From Spirochaetota bacterium (lineage in GTDB: Bacteria; Spirochaetota; Spirochaetia; SZUA-6; Fen-1364): DNA of 42,635 bases. Under the pieces are notes generated by a model. The model worked only from the letters and a program-made list of their open reading frames with translations, was not told the origin of the DNA and did no database searches. Positions 15,751 through 22,700 of this stretch are shown here, piece after piece. Both the position numbers and the translations under genes were made by a program. Position 1 is the first letter of the stretch. Every line of letters starts with the position of its first letter. The stretch is from NCBI GenBank assembly GCA_026398635.1, contig JAPLSM010000432.1, positions 1 to 42,635 of the forward strand. Reading direction: 5' to 3'.

Positions 15751-17772
15751 TCAGTTGCCGTTGTTGGAGGTGCTGTTGGTGAAGTTTTTAAGGGTCTGGG
15801 AGTTTTTATCCATCTCGTTGAGCGCGCTCTCCATCAGGCCGTACTTGCGCTTCAGCTCGGCCTCCTTGGCCGTGAGACGCTTCTCGTAGTCGCTGATCTC
15901 GCGTGCGCTGCGCGCGATCTGCGTGTCGGTGCCCGTGACCCGGTTCGGGAGGATGCCGCCGGTCTGCACGAAGGGCCTGAGCAGCGCGTCGAGGGAGTAC
16001 GCCACCCCGGTGTTCACCACGAGGTCGCCGTCGGTGTCGTTGCCGAACAGCTCCCGGATCGCGTCGGGCATCGAGGCGATGGCATTCTCGAGCTTCGCTT
16101 CGTCGGCCTCGAGGTAGCCGCGCAGGCGCGTCTTGTCGACCCCCGAGCCCGGACGCCGCAGGTCCGTCGCGATGCCGATCTGGGCGAGCAGCGCGAGGTC
16201 GCGTGAACGGCTGGTGGGGTAGGCGTTCATCATGATCTGCTGCATCGAGGCCTTGAGGTTCGTCAGCATGGTCTCGCCCGTAAGTAGCCCGAGCCGTTCG
16301 GTCGCCTTCTTCTTCTCTTCGTCGGTGAGGTAGCCGGCCTCGGCGATGACCGCCGCGTCCTTGCGGGTGAGCACGTCCACGTCGGTGATGATGCGGTTGT
16401 AGGCGCCCACCAGCGAGAGGACGGTGTCCTTGATGGCCTTCGCGTCGCGGTGCACTGTGAGATCCACGGGGTCCTTCGAGGGGGCTTTCAGCGTCAGGGT
16501 GACGCCGGGCACGACGTCGTCGATCACGTTCGACGGGCGGGTCACCTCGATGCCGTCGAGCGACAGCACCGCGTCGGCCGCCTCGGAGACCGCGTTCACG
16601 GGCACGTAATCGCCCCGCTGCGTGACATCCACGAGGGCCACGTCGGTGATCGAGATGCGCCGGTGCGTGTTGCGGTTGCGCAGGTCGAGGCTGTCGATCG
16701 AGCCGGCGAGCTTTCCCACCTCGATGGTGATCTTCTGGAACTCTCCCGAGTCCGCGAGCCCGGGCAGGGCCACGAGCTTCCCCCCGCTCTCCAGGAAGAG
16801 CACCTGGGGATCGCTCACCTTCTCGGGCTTCTTCGGCGCCTCCCACTCGGGGAGGGGAGCCTCCGACCGCCCGCTCTCGATGCGCACGCCGCCGAACTCG
16901 ATCGACCCGGTCTCGGGCACCCGGGGACCCGTGGGCGGGGCCGCGGCGGCCTCCTCGCTCAGGAGTTCGACCTTCACCGACAGCTCGAGGACCATCCGCT
17001 CGTCGAGGGCGACGGACGGCTGCACGGGAACCTTCAGCTCGGCGCCCGGCTCGAGGGTGAGCACGCCGTCCGTGAGCTTGTACTGGGACGGGTCGAGGGT
17101 CTTCGACCAGGCGGCCACCCCGCGCTCGGTGAGGGTGATCTCGCGCGAGGCGGCGAGCCGGCGCTCGAGCATGCCCGTCTTCACGCCGAGGTCCGCGGCA
17201 GCGCCCGAGAGCACGAGACGGTTCTCGGCGCCTGTCTTCTTGGATTCTATGAGGAGGACCTGGGTCTCCTTCGTGTCGTTTACGACCGAGGCGCGGAGGT
17301 GCTCGCCGCCCTTGCGGGTGAGGGCTTCGGCGAAGTCCTTGAGGCTGCCGCCGCTGTAGGCGAGCTTGATCTCCTTCCCGCCGACGCTGAACACGTAGTT
17401 GCCGGCGTCGACGGCGAAGTCGCGCCCGAGCGAACGGGACAGGAACCGGTCAGCGGTGGCGACTCTTCTCACGGCCACCGCGAGCGTCTCGTCGATCGCC
17501 TGCCGGGTCGCGGTGGCGGTAATAGCCTTCGCATCGGAGGAGTCGACGATCCGGTCGTTGAAGGGGTTCTCGAACCCGTAGAGACCGCGCGTCCCCTCGC
17601 GGAGGGTGGTGAGGGAGCGGTTGAAATCCTGCCAGGCGGTCTTCCGTTTGGCGAGGAGGTCGGCGTCCGCCTGCATGCGCTTTAGCGGCTGACGTTCGAC
17701 CTCCATTAACGCGTCGATGATCTTCTTGGTATCGACTTTGCTCGTCACGCCCGGGATCGTGATATCAGACAT
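15751..17772 (-). CDS. fliD: Flagellar filament cap protein FliD (HAP2)
   Basis: A 673-residue cap protein. The N-terminal FliD domain starts ITIPGVTSKVDTKKIIDALM and continues through VERQPLKRMQADADLLAKRK and TAWQDFNRSLTTLREGTRGL. The conserved C-terminal half contains KDTVLSLVGAYNRIITDVDV and ends in a coiled coil (RSAREISDYEKRLTAKEAEL) and an Asn/Ser tail. FliD sits at the growing filament tip and folds exported flagellin. Residues about 270-340 form a Pro/Glu-rich insertion. The ATG at 17772-17770 follows flaG by 37 bp. Its leader has only a weak GGTGA ribosome site and no CANGGANG motif. Confidence 0.93.
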   Translation of the reverse strand: MSDITIPGVTSKVDTKKIIDALMEVERQPLKRMQADADLLAKRKTAWQDFNRSLTTLREGTRGLYGFENPFNDRIVDSSDAKAITATATRQAIDETLAVAVRRVATADRFLSRSLGRDFAVDAGNYVFSVGGKEIKLAYSGGSLKDFAEALTRKGGEHLRASVVNDTKETQVLLIESKKTGAENRLVLSGAAADLGVKTGMLERRLAASREITLTERGVAAWSKTLDPSQYKLTDGVLTLEPGAELKVPVQPSVALDERMVLELSVKVELLSEEAAAAPPTGPRVPETGSIEFGGVRIESGRSEAPLPEWEAPKKPEKVSDPQVLFLESGGKLVALPGLADSGEFQKITIEVGKLAGSIDSLDLRNRNTHRRISITDVALVDVTQRGDYVPVNAVSEAADAVLSLDGIEVTRPSNVIDDVVPGVTLTLKAPSKDPVDLTVHRDAKAIKDTVLSLVGAYNRIITDVDVLTRKDAAVIAEAGYLTDEEKKKATERLGLLTGETMLTNLKASMQQIMMNAYPTSRSRDLALLAQIGIATDLRRPGSGVDKTRLRGYLEADEAKLENAIASMPDAIRELFGNDTDGDLVVNTGVAYSLDALLRPFVQTGGILPNRVTGTDTQIARSAREISDYEKRLTAKEAELKRKYGLMESALNEMDKNSQTLKNFTNSTSNNGN

Positions 17773-17809
17773 GAATCACCGTGTCCCCCCGAGCGTATTG
17801 TCAGGCAGA

Positions 17810-18151
17810 TCAGATCTTTTCGTCAACCAGGAAGCCGATCATCTGCCTGATCTTTGCGGTCATGCGCTGGATTTCCTCGGCGGGGATCTCCTTGATGACC
17901 TTATCGGTTTTCCCGTCAACGACCTTGATGATGATCTGGTTGATCTCCTCGTTGACGGAGAGCCTGATCCGGTGGTTGAACGCCTGGAACGTGTCCTCCA
18001 GCGCCCGCGCCTGCCGCTCGACCTCCTGCCGGGTGAGCTCCTGCTCGGCCTGCACCCGGGGCTCCCGTCGTTCGGCGAGGTGTCCCGCTTCCTTCTGCAG
18101 CATCTCGGGCACCCCGGCGGATTTCAGGATACCCGGAATTTCCATACCCAT
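17810..18151 (-). CDS. flaG: FlaG family flagellar protein
   Basis: A 113-residue protein ending in the FlaG signature: FNHRIRLSVNEEINQIIIKV, then VDGKTDKVIKEIPAEEIQRM and a short hydrophobic tail. FlaG proteins affect filament length and often sit next to fliD, as here. The ATG at 18151-18149 was chosen because GGAGG lies seven bases upstream and MGMEIPGI begins a sensible protein. That ribosome site forms the loop of a small hairpin (18156-18169) with CsrA-target geometry. No intrinsic terminator or clear promoter was seen between this gene and the second flagellin, only several strong stem-loops. Confidence 0.85.
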   Translation of the reverse strand: MGMEIPGILKSAGVPEMLQKEAGHLAERREPRVQAEQELTRQEVERQARALEDTFQAFNHRIRLSVNEEINQIIIKVVDGKTDKVIKEIPAEEIQRMTAKIRQMIGFLVDEKI

Positions 18152-18155
18152 AGTC

Positions 18156-18169
18156 GTGCCTCCGTGCAC
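18156..18169 (-). promoter_or_regulatory. CsrA-type hairpin holding the flaG Shine-Dalgarno
   Basis: On the mRNA this is GUGC-ACGGAG-GCAC: a 4-bp stem with a six-base loop of the form ANGGAN, matching the CsrA core CANGGANG (CACGGAGG). The GGAGG is also the ribosome-binding site of flaG, whose ATG is four bases downstream of the hairpin. A bound CsrA would block initiation. The motif and stem are visible in the sequence; binding is inference, supported by csrA and fliW in the same window. Confidence 0.6.
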
Positions 18170-18223
18170 TCGCTGTTCAGCTGGCCTCGCGCCGCGCCTG
18201 CCTGGGGGCGATGCGTTCGGCCT

Positions 18224-18280
18224 GGGCTCTCGCCCTTCGGGGCTCTCGCGACGCGCGCTCCGCACGCGTCGCTGTCGCCC
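18224..18280 (-). repeat. Intergenic palindromic repeat, copy F
   Basis: On the minus strand this begins GGGCGACAGC, then an 8-bp inverted repeat GCGACGCG ... CGCGTCGC, then CGAGAGCCC, repeated once more as GGGCGAGAGCCC. This is the layout of copies A-D, with a longer stem. It lies in the 276-bp space between the second flagellin and flaG, upstream of the flaG CsrA-type hairpin. Confidence 0.55.
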
Positions 18281-18282
18281 TG

Positions 18283-18361
18283 TTCCACGTGCTTGGGGCG
18301 CTTCGCACCTCTCACACGTGGAAGAGATGGGCGGGGGGGCGCGACCCCCCGTGATCCCATC
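18283..18361. other. Two strong inverted repeats between the second flagellin and flaG
   Basis: TTCCACGTG (18283-18291) is mirrored by CACGTGGAA (18315-18323). Next to it, GATGGG (18326-18331) pairs with CCCATC (18356-18361) around a run of G paired with a run of C. Neither is followed by a T tract, so they are not standard terminators. They could still limit read-through from the flagellin genes into flaG-fliD or stabilise mRNA ends. Confidence 0.45.
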
Positions 18362-18427
18362 AAAGTCGGAAAAGGTGACGTCCAGCACCCTCTCCCGTCG
18401 GGAACGGTACGTCCCGCTATTCCTCCG

Positions 18428-19285
18428 TCAGGCGAGCAGCTGCAGCACCGACCTGGGTTTCAGGTTGGCCTGCGCCAGCATCGCCGTGCTGGACTGTAGC
18501 AGGATCGAATCTTTCGTGTACTCCACCATTTGCGCCGCGATATCGGCGTCGCGGATCAGCGACTCGGCGGCCTGCATGTTCTCCGAGGCCACGGCGACCC
18601 CCTTGGCGGCCATCTCGAAGCGGTTCTGATACGCCCCGAGGTCGGCCCGCTGCCGGGAGACCCGGCGCAGGGCGTCGTCGACAATGCCGATGGTGCGGTT
18701 GGCCGGGTCGGGCGCCGAGACGGAGACCGTGTTGGCGGCTCCCGCCTGCAGCCCGAGACCGTGCGCCGTCATCGTGCCGATGTAGACGCGCTCGCGCTGG
18801 TCCATGTTGGCGCCCACCTGGAAGTACAGCTGGCGCACCTCCGTGCCGCCGTTTGCGGAACTCGCGAAGGCCCCCGTCAGCACGTTCATTCCATTGAACT
18901 GTGCGTGCGAGGCGATCCGGTTGACCTCGTCGACGAGCTGGGACACCTCCACCTGGATCTGCATGCGATCCTCGTCAGTGTAGATGCCGTTCGACGACTG
19001 TACGGCCAGCTCCCGGATGCGGTGCATGATGTCCTGCGATTCCGAGAGGTAGCCCTCGGCCACCTGGATGAACGAGATCCCGTTCTCGATGTTGCGGCCG
19101 GCCTGGTTCAGGCCGCGAATCTGGGAACGCAGCTTCTCCGAAACCGCCAGCCCGGAGGCGTCGTCGCCCCCGCGGTTGATGCGCTGGCCGGAGGACAGCT
19201 TCTCGATGTCCTTGTTGAGGTCCCATTCCTTGAACTTCACCAACCGATTCGCGTACAAGGCGCTCATGTTGTGGTTGATGATCAT
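18428..19285 (-). CDS. Flagellin, spirochaetal FlaB family (second copy)
   Basis: A 285-residue flagellin. The N terminus is [18 protein letters not shown], followed by [34 protein letters not shown] and [14 protein letters not shown]. The C terminus contains [20 protein letters not shown] and [19 protein letters not shown]. It has only D0 and D1, about the length of spirochaetal periplasmic filament cores. It is clearly related to, but distinct from, the flaB copy upstream (for example RGGDD instead of RAGDD, and a different D1 tip). The ATG at 19285 has AAGGAGGG upstream. No sigma28 promoter was found in its own 268-bp leader, so read-through from flaB is possible. Confidence 0.95.
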   Translation of the reverse strand: MIINHNMSALYANRLVKFKEWDLNKDIEKLSSGQRINRGGDDASGLAVSEKLRSQIRGLNQAGRNIENGISFIQVAEGYLSESQDIMHRIRELAVQSSNGIYTDEDRMQIQVEVSQLVDEVNRIASHAQFNGMNVLTGAFASSANGGTEVRQLYFQVGANMDQRERVYIGTMTAHGLGLQAGAANTVSVSAPDPANRTIGIVDDALRRVSRQRADLGAYQNRFEMAAKGVAVASENMQAAESLIRDADIAAQMVEYTKDSILLQSSTAMLAQANLKPRSVLQLLA

Positions 19286-19291
19286 CGTGAC

Positions 19292-19329
19292 CCTCCTTGC
19301 TCCGTGTGTGCTCGAGGCATCCCTGCCTC
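19292..19329 (-). promoter_or_regulatory. Two CsrA-type motifs in the leader of the second flagellin
   Basis: The upstream motif (19314-19329) is GAGGC-AGGGAU-GCCUC on the mRNA: a perfect 5-bp stem with an ANGGAN hexaloop, 29 nt before the ATG. The downstream motif, CAAGGAGG (19292-19299), is CANGGANG and contains the ribosome-binding site. A further ACACGGAG lies between them. Two sites, one on the Shine-Dalgarno, is the arrangement known for CsrA on the Bacillus subtilis hag leader. Binding here is inference. Confidence 0.6.
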
Positions 19330-19439
19330 TGGCGTCCTGGGCACTGTGTGTTGCTGGGGCAGCGTCATGGGAAGGGTTCGCGCGTCCCTTCCCCCCGTTC
19401 CCGGTTTTCCCCGTCAACAAGGCGGCGGTCTCCGGCTCC

Positions 19440-19463
19440 GCGCCGCCCCCCGCGGGACGGCGC
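19440..19463. other. GC-rich stem-loop between the two flagellin genes
   Basis: GCGCCG (19440-19445) pairs with CGGCGC (19458-19463), with three more C-G pairs inside after a one-base bulge. There is no T tract on either side. It may attenuate transcription between flaB and the second flagellin or protect the flaB 3' end. Functional meaning uncertain. Confidence 0.3.
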
Positions 19464-19553
19464 TTCGCCTAGGGCACACGCCCCCTCGTCACGAACACAC
19501 GCAAGGAGGGTTCGTTTTCAAAGAGCAGTGCTTACATTCTCAATGATGCCTCG

Positions 19554-20414
19554 CTACTGGAACAACGTCAGCACGGTCTGCGTCTTCGTGTTGGCCTGGG
19601 CCAGCATGGCCGTGGCCGACTGCACCAGGATGGCGTTCTTGGTGTACTCGACCATCTCGCTCGCCATGTCCGCGTCGCGGATGCGGCTCTCGGCGGCCTG
19701 CAGGTTCTCCGCGCCGATGTCGAGGCCCTTCACCGCGTGCTCGAGCCGGTTCTGGTACGCGCCGAGGTCGGCCCGCTGCTTGCTGACCGCCTTCAGGCCC
19801 GCGTCGACGATCCCGATGGTGCGGTTGGCGCTGTCCGGGGTCGAGATCGACACGATCTGCTTGCTGCCGACGTTGCGCAGCCCGAGGCTGTCGGAGGTCA
19901 TCGTGCCGATGTAGACCCGCTCGCGCTGGTCCATGTTGGCGCCGCTGTGCAGCCACATCGAGTCGGTCACCACGTTCTCGGCGCCGAGGCGCGCGAAGCG
20001 GCCCGTCAGCATGTTCATGCCGTTGAACTGGGCGTGGGACGCGATGCGATCCACCTCGTCGACGAGCTGCGACACCTCGACCTGGATCTGCATCCGGTCC
20101 TCGTCGGTGTAGATGCCGTTGGACGCCTGCACCGACAGCTCGCGCAGCCGCTGCATGATGTCCTGGGTCTCCTGCAGGTACCCCTCGGTGGTCTGGATGA
20201 ACGAGATGCCATTCGACGCGTTGTCGCTCGCCTGGCGCAGACCGCGGATCTGGCTCCTCATCTTCTCGCTCACCGCGAGACCTGAGGCGTCGTCGCCGGC
20301 CCTGACGATGCGGCTGCCGGACGAGAGCTTCTCCATGTTCTTGTCCAGCGCCCAGTTGTTCACCTTGAGCTGGCGGTTGGCGAAGAGCGCACTCAGGTTG
20401 TGATTGATGATCAT
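19554..20414 (-). CDS. flaB: Flagellin FlaB (periplasmic flagellar filament core)
   Basis: A 286-residue flagellin, closest to spirochaetal Fla[77 protein letters not shown], and near the end [20 protein letters not shown] followed by [15 protein letters not shown]. In spirochaetes FlaB proteins form the filament core inside the periplasm. The ATG at 20414 has GGGAGG upstream, so the start is clear. It is preceded by a near-consensus sigma28 promoter and a leader of about 190 nt carrying two CsrA-type motifs. Export is by the flagellar system, so no signal peptide is expected. Confidence 0.96.
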   Translation of the reverse strand: MIINHNLSALFANRQLKVNNWALDKNMEKLSSGSRIVRAGDDASGLAVSEKMRSQIRGLRQASDNASNGISFIQTTEGYLQETQDIMQRLRELSVQASNGIYTDEDRMQIQVEVSQLVDEVDRIASHAQFNGMNMLTGRFARLGAENVVTDSMWLHSGANMDQRERVYIGTMTSDSLGLRNVGSKQIVSISTPDSANRTIGIVDAGLKAVSKQRADLGAYQNRLEHAVKGLDIGAENLQAAESRIRDADMASEMVEYTKNAILVQSATAMLAQANTKTQTVLTLFQ

Positions 20415-20419
20415 GAGAT

Positions 20420-20463
20420 CCTCCCTGAACACGCTGCGGGGCCGCCCCGGGCATCCATGCCCG
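20420..20463 (-). promoter_or_regulatory. Two CsrA-type motifs in the flaB leader
   Basis: The upstream motif (20448-20463) is CGGGC-AUGGAU-GCCCG on the mRNA: a perfect 5-bp stem with an ANGGAN hexaloop, about 34 nt before the ATG. The second, CAGGGAGG (20420-20427), fits CANGGANG and contains the ribosome-binding site. The stem bases differ from those of the second flagellin while the loop rule and position are kept. CsrA repression of flaB is known in Borrelia; its action at these sites is inference. Confidence 0.65.
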
Positions 20464-20610
20464 CGGCGCCGTCGGGTCCAACGGACCTTCCGGCTTCGGC
20501 GCCCCTCCGTCCGTTTTCCGCTCCAGCGGCGTCCAGGCTCGCCGATACTGGAGAGGAGCGGAGGAGGGACCGCCGCCCCGGCCCGAAGGCCAGGGTCGCC
20601 CTCACTCCTC

Positions 20611-20638
20611 TTCTCGGCAGGGGGGAGTTGAAGCTTTA
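20611..20638 (-). promoter_or_regulatory. Sigma28 (FliA-type) promoter of flaB
   Basis: On the minus strand TAAAGCTT (20638-20631) is followed after 12 bases by GCCGAGAA (20618-20611). The sigma28 consensus is TAAAGTTT, 11 bases, GCCGATAA, so each box has one mismatch and the spacer is one base longer. Just upstream lies an A-rich tract (20644-20659), unusual in this GC-rich DNA, which could act as an UP element. The transcript would start near 20604, giving a leader of about 190 nt. Confidence 0.75.
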
Positions 20639-20648
20639 GCCCCCTTTT

Positions 20649-21764
20649 TTATTTTTTTTCGAGGGAGGAAAGGTAACCCTGGGCCACCGGGTCCGCGGGA
20701 TCCAGCTCGAGGGCCGTGCGGAAGTAGCCGCGGGCCTCCTCGGCCAGGCCCTGGCGGAGCGCGACGACGCCGAGGTTGGAGATGACCTTCGTGTTTTCCG
20801 GCTCCAGCGCGAGTGCCGCGCGGAGGGTGCGTTCGGCGGCTGCCAGGTCGCCGAGCTCCATCTGGCAGATGGCGAGCTCGTTCAGGGGATCCGGGCCCGA
20901 CCCGCCGAGGCTGATCGCCTTCTCGAAGGCCTCCCGGCCCTCTGCCCACCGGCCGAGCCGCCGGCACCCCCAGCCGACCAGGAACCAGGCGTTCCACGCG
21001 TCGGGGTGCGTCTCGAGAAACCGGCGCGCCAGGGCCACGCCCTCCTCCTCGTGGTTCATGCGGATGGCGTCGAAGGCGCGCTGGAACAGGCCTTCGGCCA
21101 GCCCCTGGGCGTCGATCTCCTTCACGATGCGCAGGGCTTCCGCCCGCTTCGCCGCGTCGTCCGAGAGGCGCACGAAGGCGGCGAAGTGCTCCCGGGCCTT
21201 CTCGAATGAGCGCTGGTGCAGGTGGAAGAAGGCGAGGTTGTAGTGCACGGCGGGCTCGCCCGGGTCCGCGGCGAGCGCCCGCTTGTACGCCTCGAAGGCC
21301 GACTCGCGCGCGGCCTCAGCCGTCTCCTCGCGGCCCGTGCGCTCGAGAGCCCGGGAGTGCCCGTCGTGGGCGAGCGCGAGGTTCATCAGGGTGACCGCGT
21401 CGCCGGGGAAGAGGCCCTCGAGGGCCCGGAAGATCTCTACGGCCAGCTCGTGGTCGCCGTTGCGGTCGGTCATGATGCCCGCACCGGTGAACTCGGCCTT
21501 GATGTTGGGCCGCACCGCGATGACGAACCTTCGGTAGTAGTCCGCGTGCTCGTGCGCGGGTTCGCAGGCGAGCAGCTTCAGGGTGCCCGAGACGATCGCC
21601 TCCCAGGCGAGCTCCTTCGTCGTGCCCGACGTCTCGCCGGGGCCGAGCTCCACGGGCATGAGGATGGCGGGGTCGAGGGTGAAGTCGCCGATCGCGCGCT
21701 GCATGGTGCCGGCGATCGAGATGAAGCCGAGGGAGGCAGGTGCCGGGCCGGGGTCAGCCGCCAC
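20649..21764 (-). CDS. Tetratricopeptide repeat protein upstream of flaB
   Basis: A 371-residue protein. Residues 1-105 form a non-TPR region. After it come repeated helix pairs with the TPR pattern (AVTLMNLALAHDGHSRALER, AVHYNLAFFHLHQRSFEKA, AWNAWFLVGWGCRRLGRWAE, KVISNLGVVALRQGLAEEAR), ending ALELDPADP. Such repeats bind other proteins; the partner is unknown. No signal peptide or membrane helix is seen. GTG at 21764-21762 is the start, three bases after the PilZ stop, so the two genes form one unit with a promoter at 22657-22685. Its stop lies in an A-rich tract immediately before the flaB sigma28 promoter. Confidence 0.85.
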   Translation of the reverse strand: MAADPGPAPASLGFISIAGTMQRAIGDFTLDPAILMPVELGPGETSGTTKELAWEAIVSGTLKLLACEPAHEHADYYRRFVIAVRPNIKAEFTGAGIMTDRNGDHELAVEIFRALEGLFPGDAVTLMNLALAHDGHSRALERTGREETAEAARESAFEAYKRALAADPGEPAVHYNLAFFHLHQRSFEKAREHFAAFVRLSDDAAKRAEALRIVKEIDAQGLAEGLFQRAFDAIRMNHEEEGVALARRFLETHPDAWNAWFLVGWGCRRLGRWAEGREAFEKAISLGGSGPDPLNELAICQMELGDLAAAERTLRAALALEPENTKVISNLGVVALRQGLAEEARGYFRTALELDPADPVAQGYLSSLEKK

Positions 21765-21767
21765 GGG

Positions 21768-22619
21768 TCAAGGCGCCGGCCGGCGGGTGGCGCCGGGTTT
21801 CCCCGCGGCGGGACCGGCGGGAAGGATCCGGCGTCCGCCGCTCAGGAACCCGCTGAGCATCATCTTGTACACCACCGGGGGATCGCCGAGGAACTTGATG
21901 CCCAGAGCCAGGAACTCGGGGTGACCCGACACCTCCTCGGCTCGTGCCACCTCGCCCCAGAGGGTGATCGTCTCGTCGCCCTCGTTCCGTTTCACCTTGA
22001 GCCCGATCGGCTGCCCCGCGACCGAGACGGTAAGATTGGCCACGAGCACCTTGGCGCCGCCGAAGGACAGGTCTCGGAGGATGCAGCGGGTGTCCGCGCC
22101 CTCGACGACGATGGTGCTCGGCGACTCGATGCCGAGGCGCTTGAGGGCGTCCGGGGTCATGGTGATGCGCTCCTCGCGCCGGCGCTGAGCGTTCGTGTTC
22201 GCCTCGAGCAGCACGCCGAGCGCCTGGATCAGGTCGTCGGAGGGCCGTCCCGTGAACTCCAGGGCGACGAGCTGCGCGCTGGGGTTCTGCGGGTTGTACG
22301 GGGTGGTCCCGGTCAGGCGCCCGGCCACGTAGAAGGTGAGGGGATCGGGTTTCTCGGGACGCTTGAAGGTGAGCCGCACGGAGAGGTGGCCGCCAGCCTT
22401 CTGGATGGCCTGGAGGAAGGGCTCACGCAGGTCCGGCACGAGCAGCTTCGCGGCCGCCATGGAGCAGGCGTAGAGGACGCACCGGGTCTCGCCGCCAGCG
22501 GCCTTGAGATGCGTCGACAGCAGGCCGGTAGCCTCCATCACCTGCTTGTTGAAGGTGACCTCGGTCTGCTGGTACTCCTCATAGAACCGCGATATCTCGT
22601 GGCTCGTGATGATGGACAT
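21768..22619 (-). CDS. PilZ domain protein, soluble spirochaete-like two-domain form
   Basis: A 283-residue protein. The N-terminal ~140 residues (MSIITSHEISRFYEEYQQTE onward, with VLYACSMAAAKLLVPDLREP) resemble, from memory, the PilZ-like N-terminal domain of spirochaetal c-di-GMP receptors such as PlzA. The C-terminal PilZ domain has RRREER at 146-151 and DLSFGGAKVLV (DLSFGG at 183-188), the c-di-GMP contact motifs. I chose ATG 22619; the longer open frame upstream crosses the promoter at 22657-22685 and is not used. It leads a two-gene unit with the TPR protein. With the HD-GYP enzyme downstream it suggests c-di-GMP control of motility. Confidence 0.85.
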   Translation of the reverse strand: MSIITSHEISRFYEEYQQTEVTFNKQVMEATGLLSTHLKAAGGETRCVLYACSMAAAKLLVPDLREPFLQAIQKAGGHLSVRLTFKRPEKPDPLTFYVAGRLTGTTPYNPQNPSAQLVALEFTGRPSDDLIQALGVLLEANTNAQRRREERITMTPDALKRLGIESPSTIVVEGADTRCILRDLSFGGAKVLVANLTVSVAGQPIGLKVKRNEGDETITLWGEVARAEEVSGHPEFLALGIKFLGDPPVVYKMMLSGFLSGGRRILPAGPAAGKPGATRRPAP

Positions 22620-22656
22620 CGTCGCAGGCTTTCCGTAGGATGGTGATCCTCCGGCA

Positions 22657-22685
22657 AGTGTAGCGTCGCGGCCGGGGGGTGTCAA
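22657..22685 (-). promoter_or_regulatory. Sigma70-type promoter for the PilZ-TPR unit
   Basis: TTGACA (22685-22680), 17 bases, TACACT (22662-22657) on the minus strand. Transcription would start near 22650 and the leader would open with a small hairpin AGGAT-cacc-ATCCT (22637-22650), about 30 nt before the ATG at 22619. Confidence 0.75.
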
Positions 22686-22700
22686 TGCGAGGGAGGGGCC

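Noticed and set aside
19286-19553. Sigma28 promoter for the second flagellin
   Set aside because: The best -10-like match (GCCGGAGA) is five of eight and has no TAAA-type -35 at a suitable distance.
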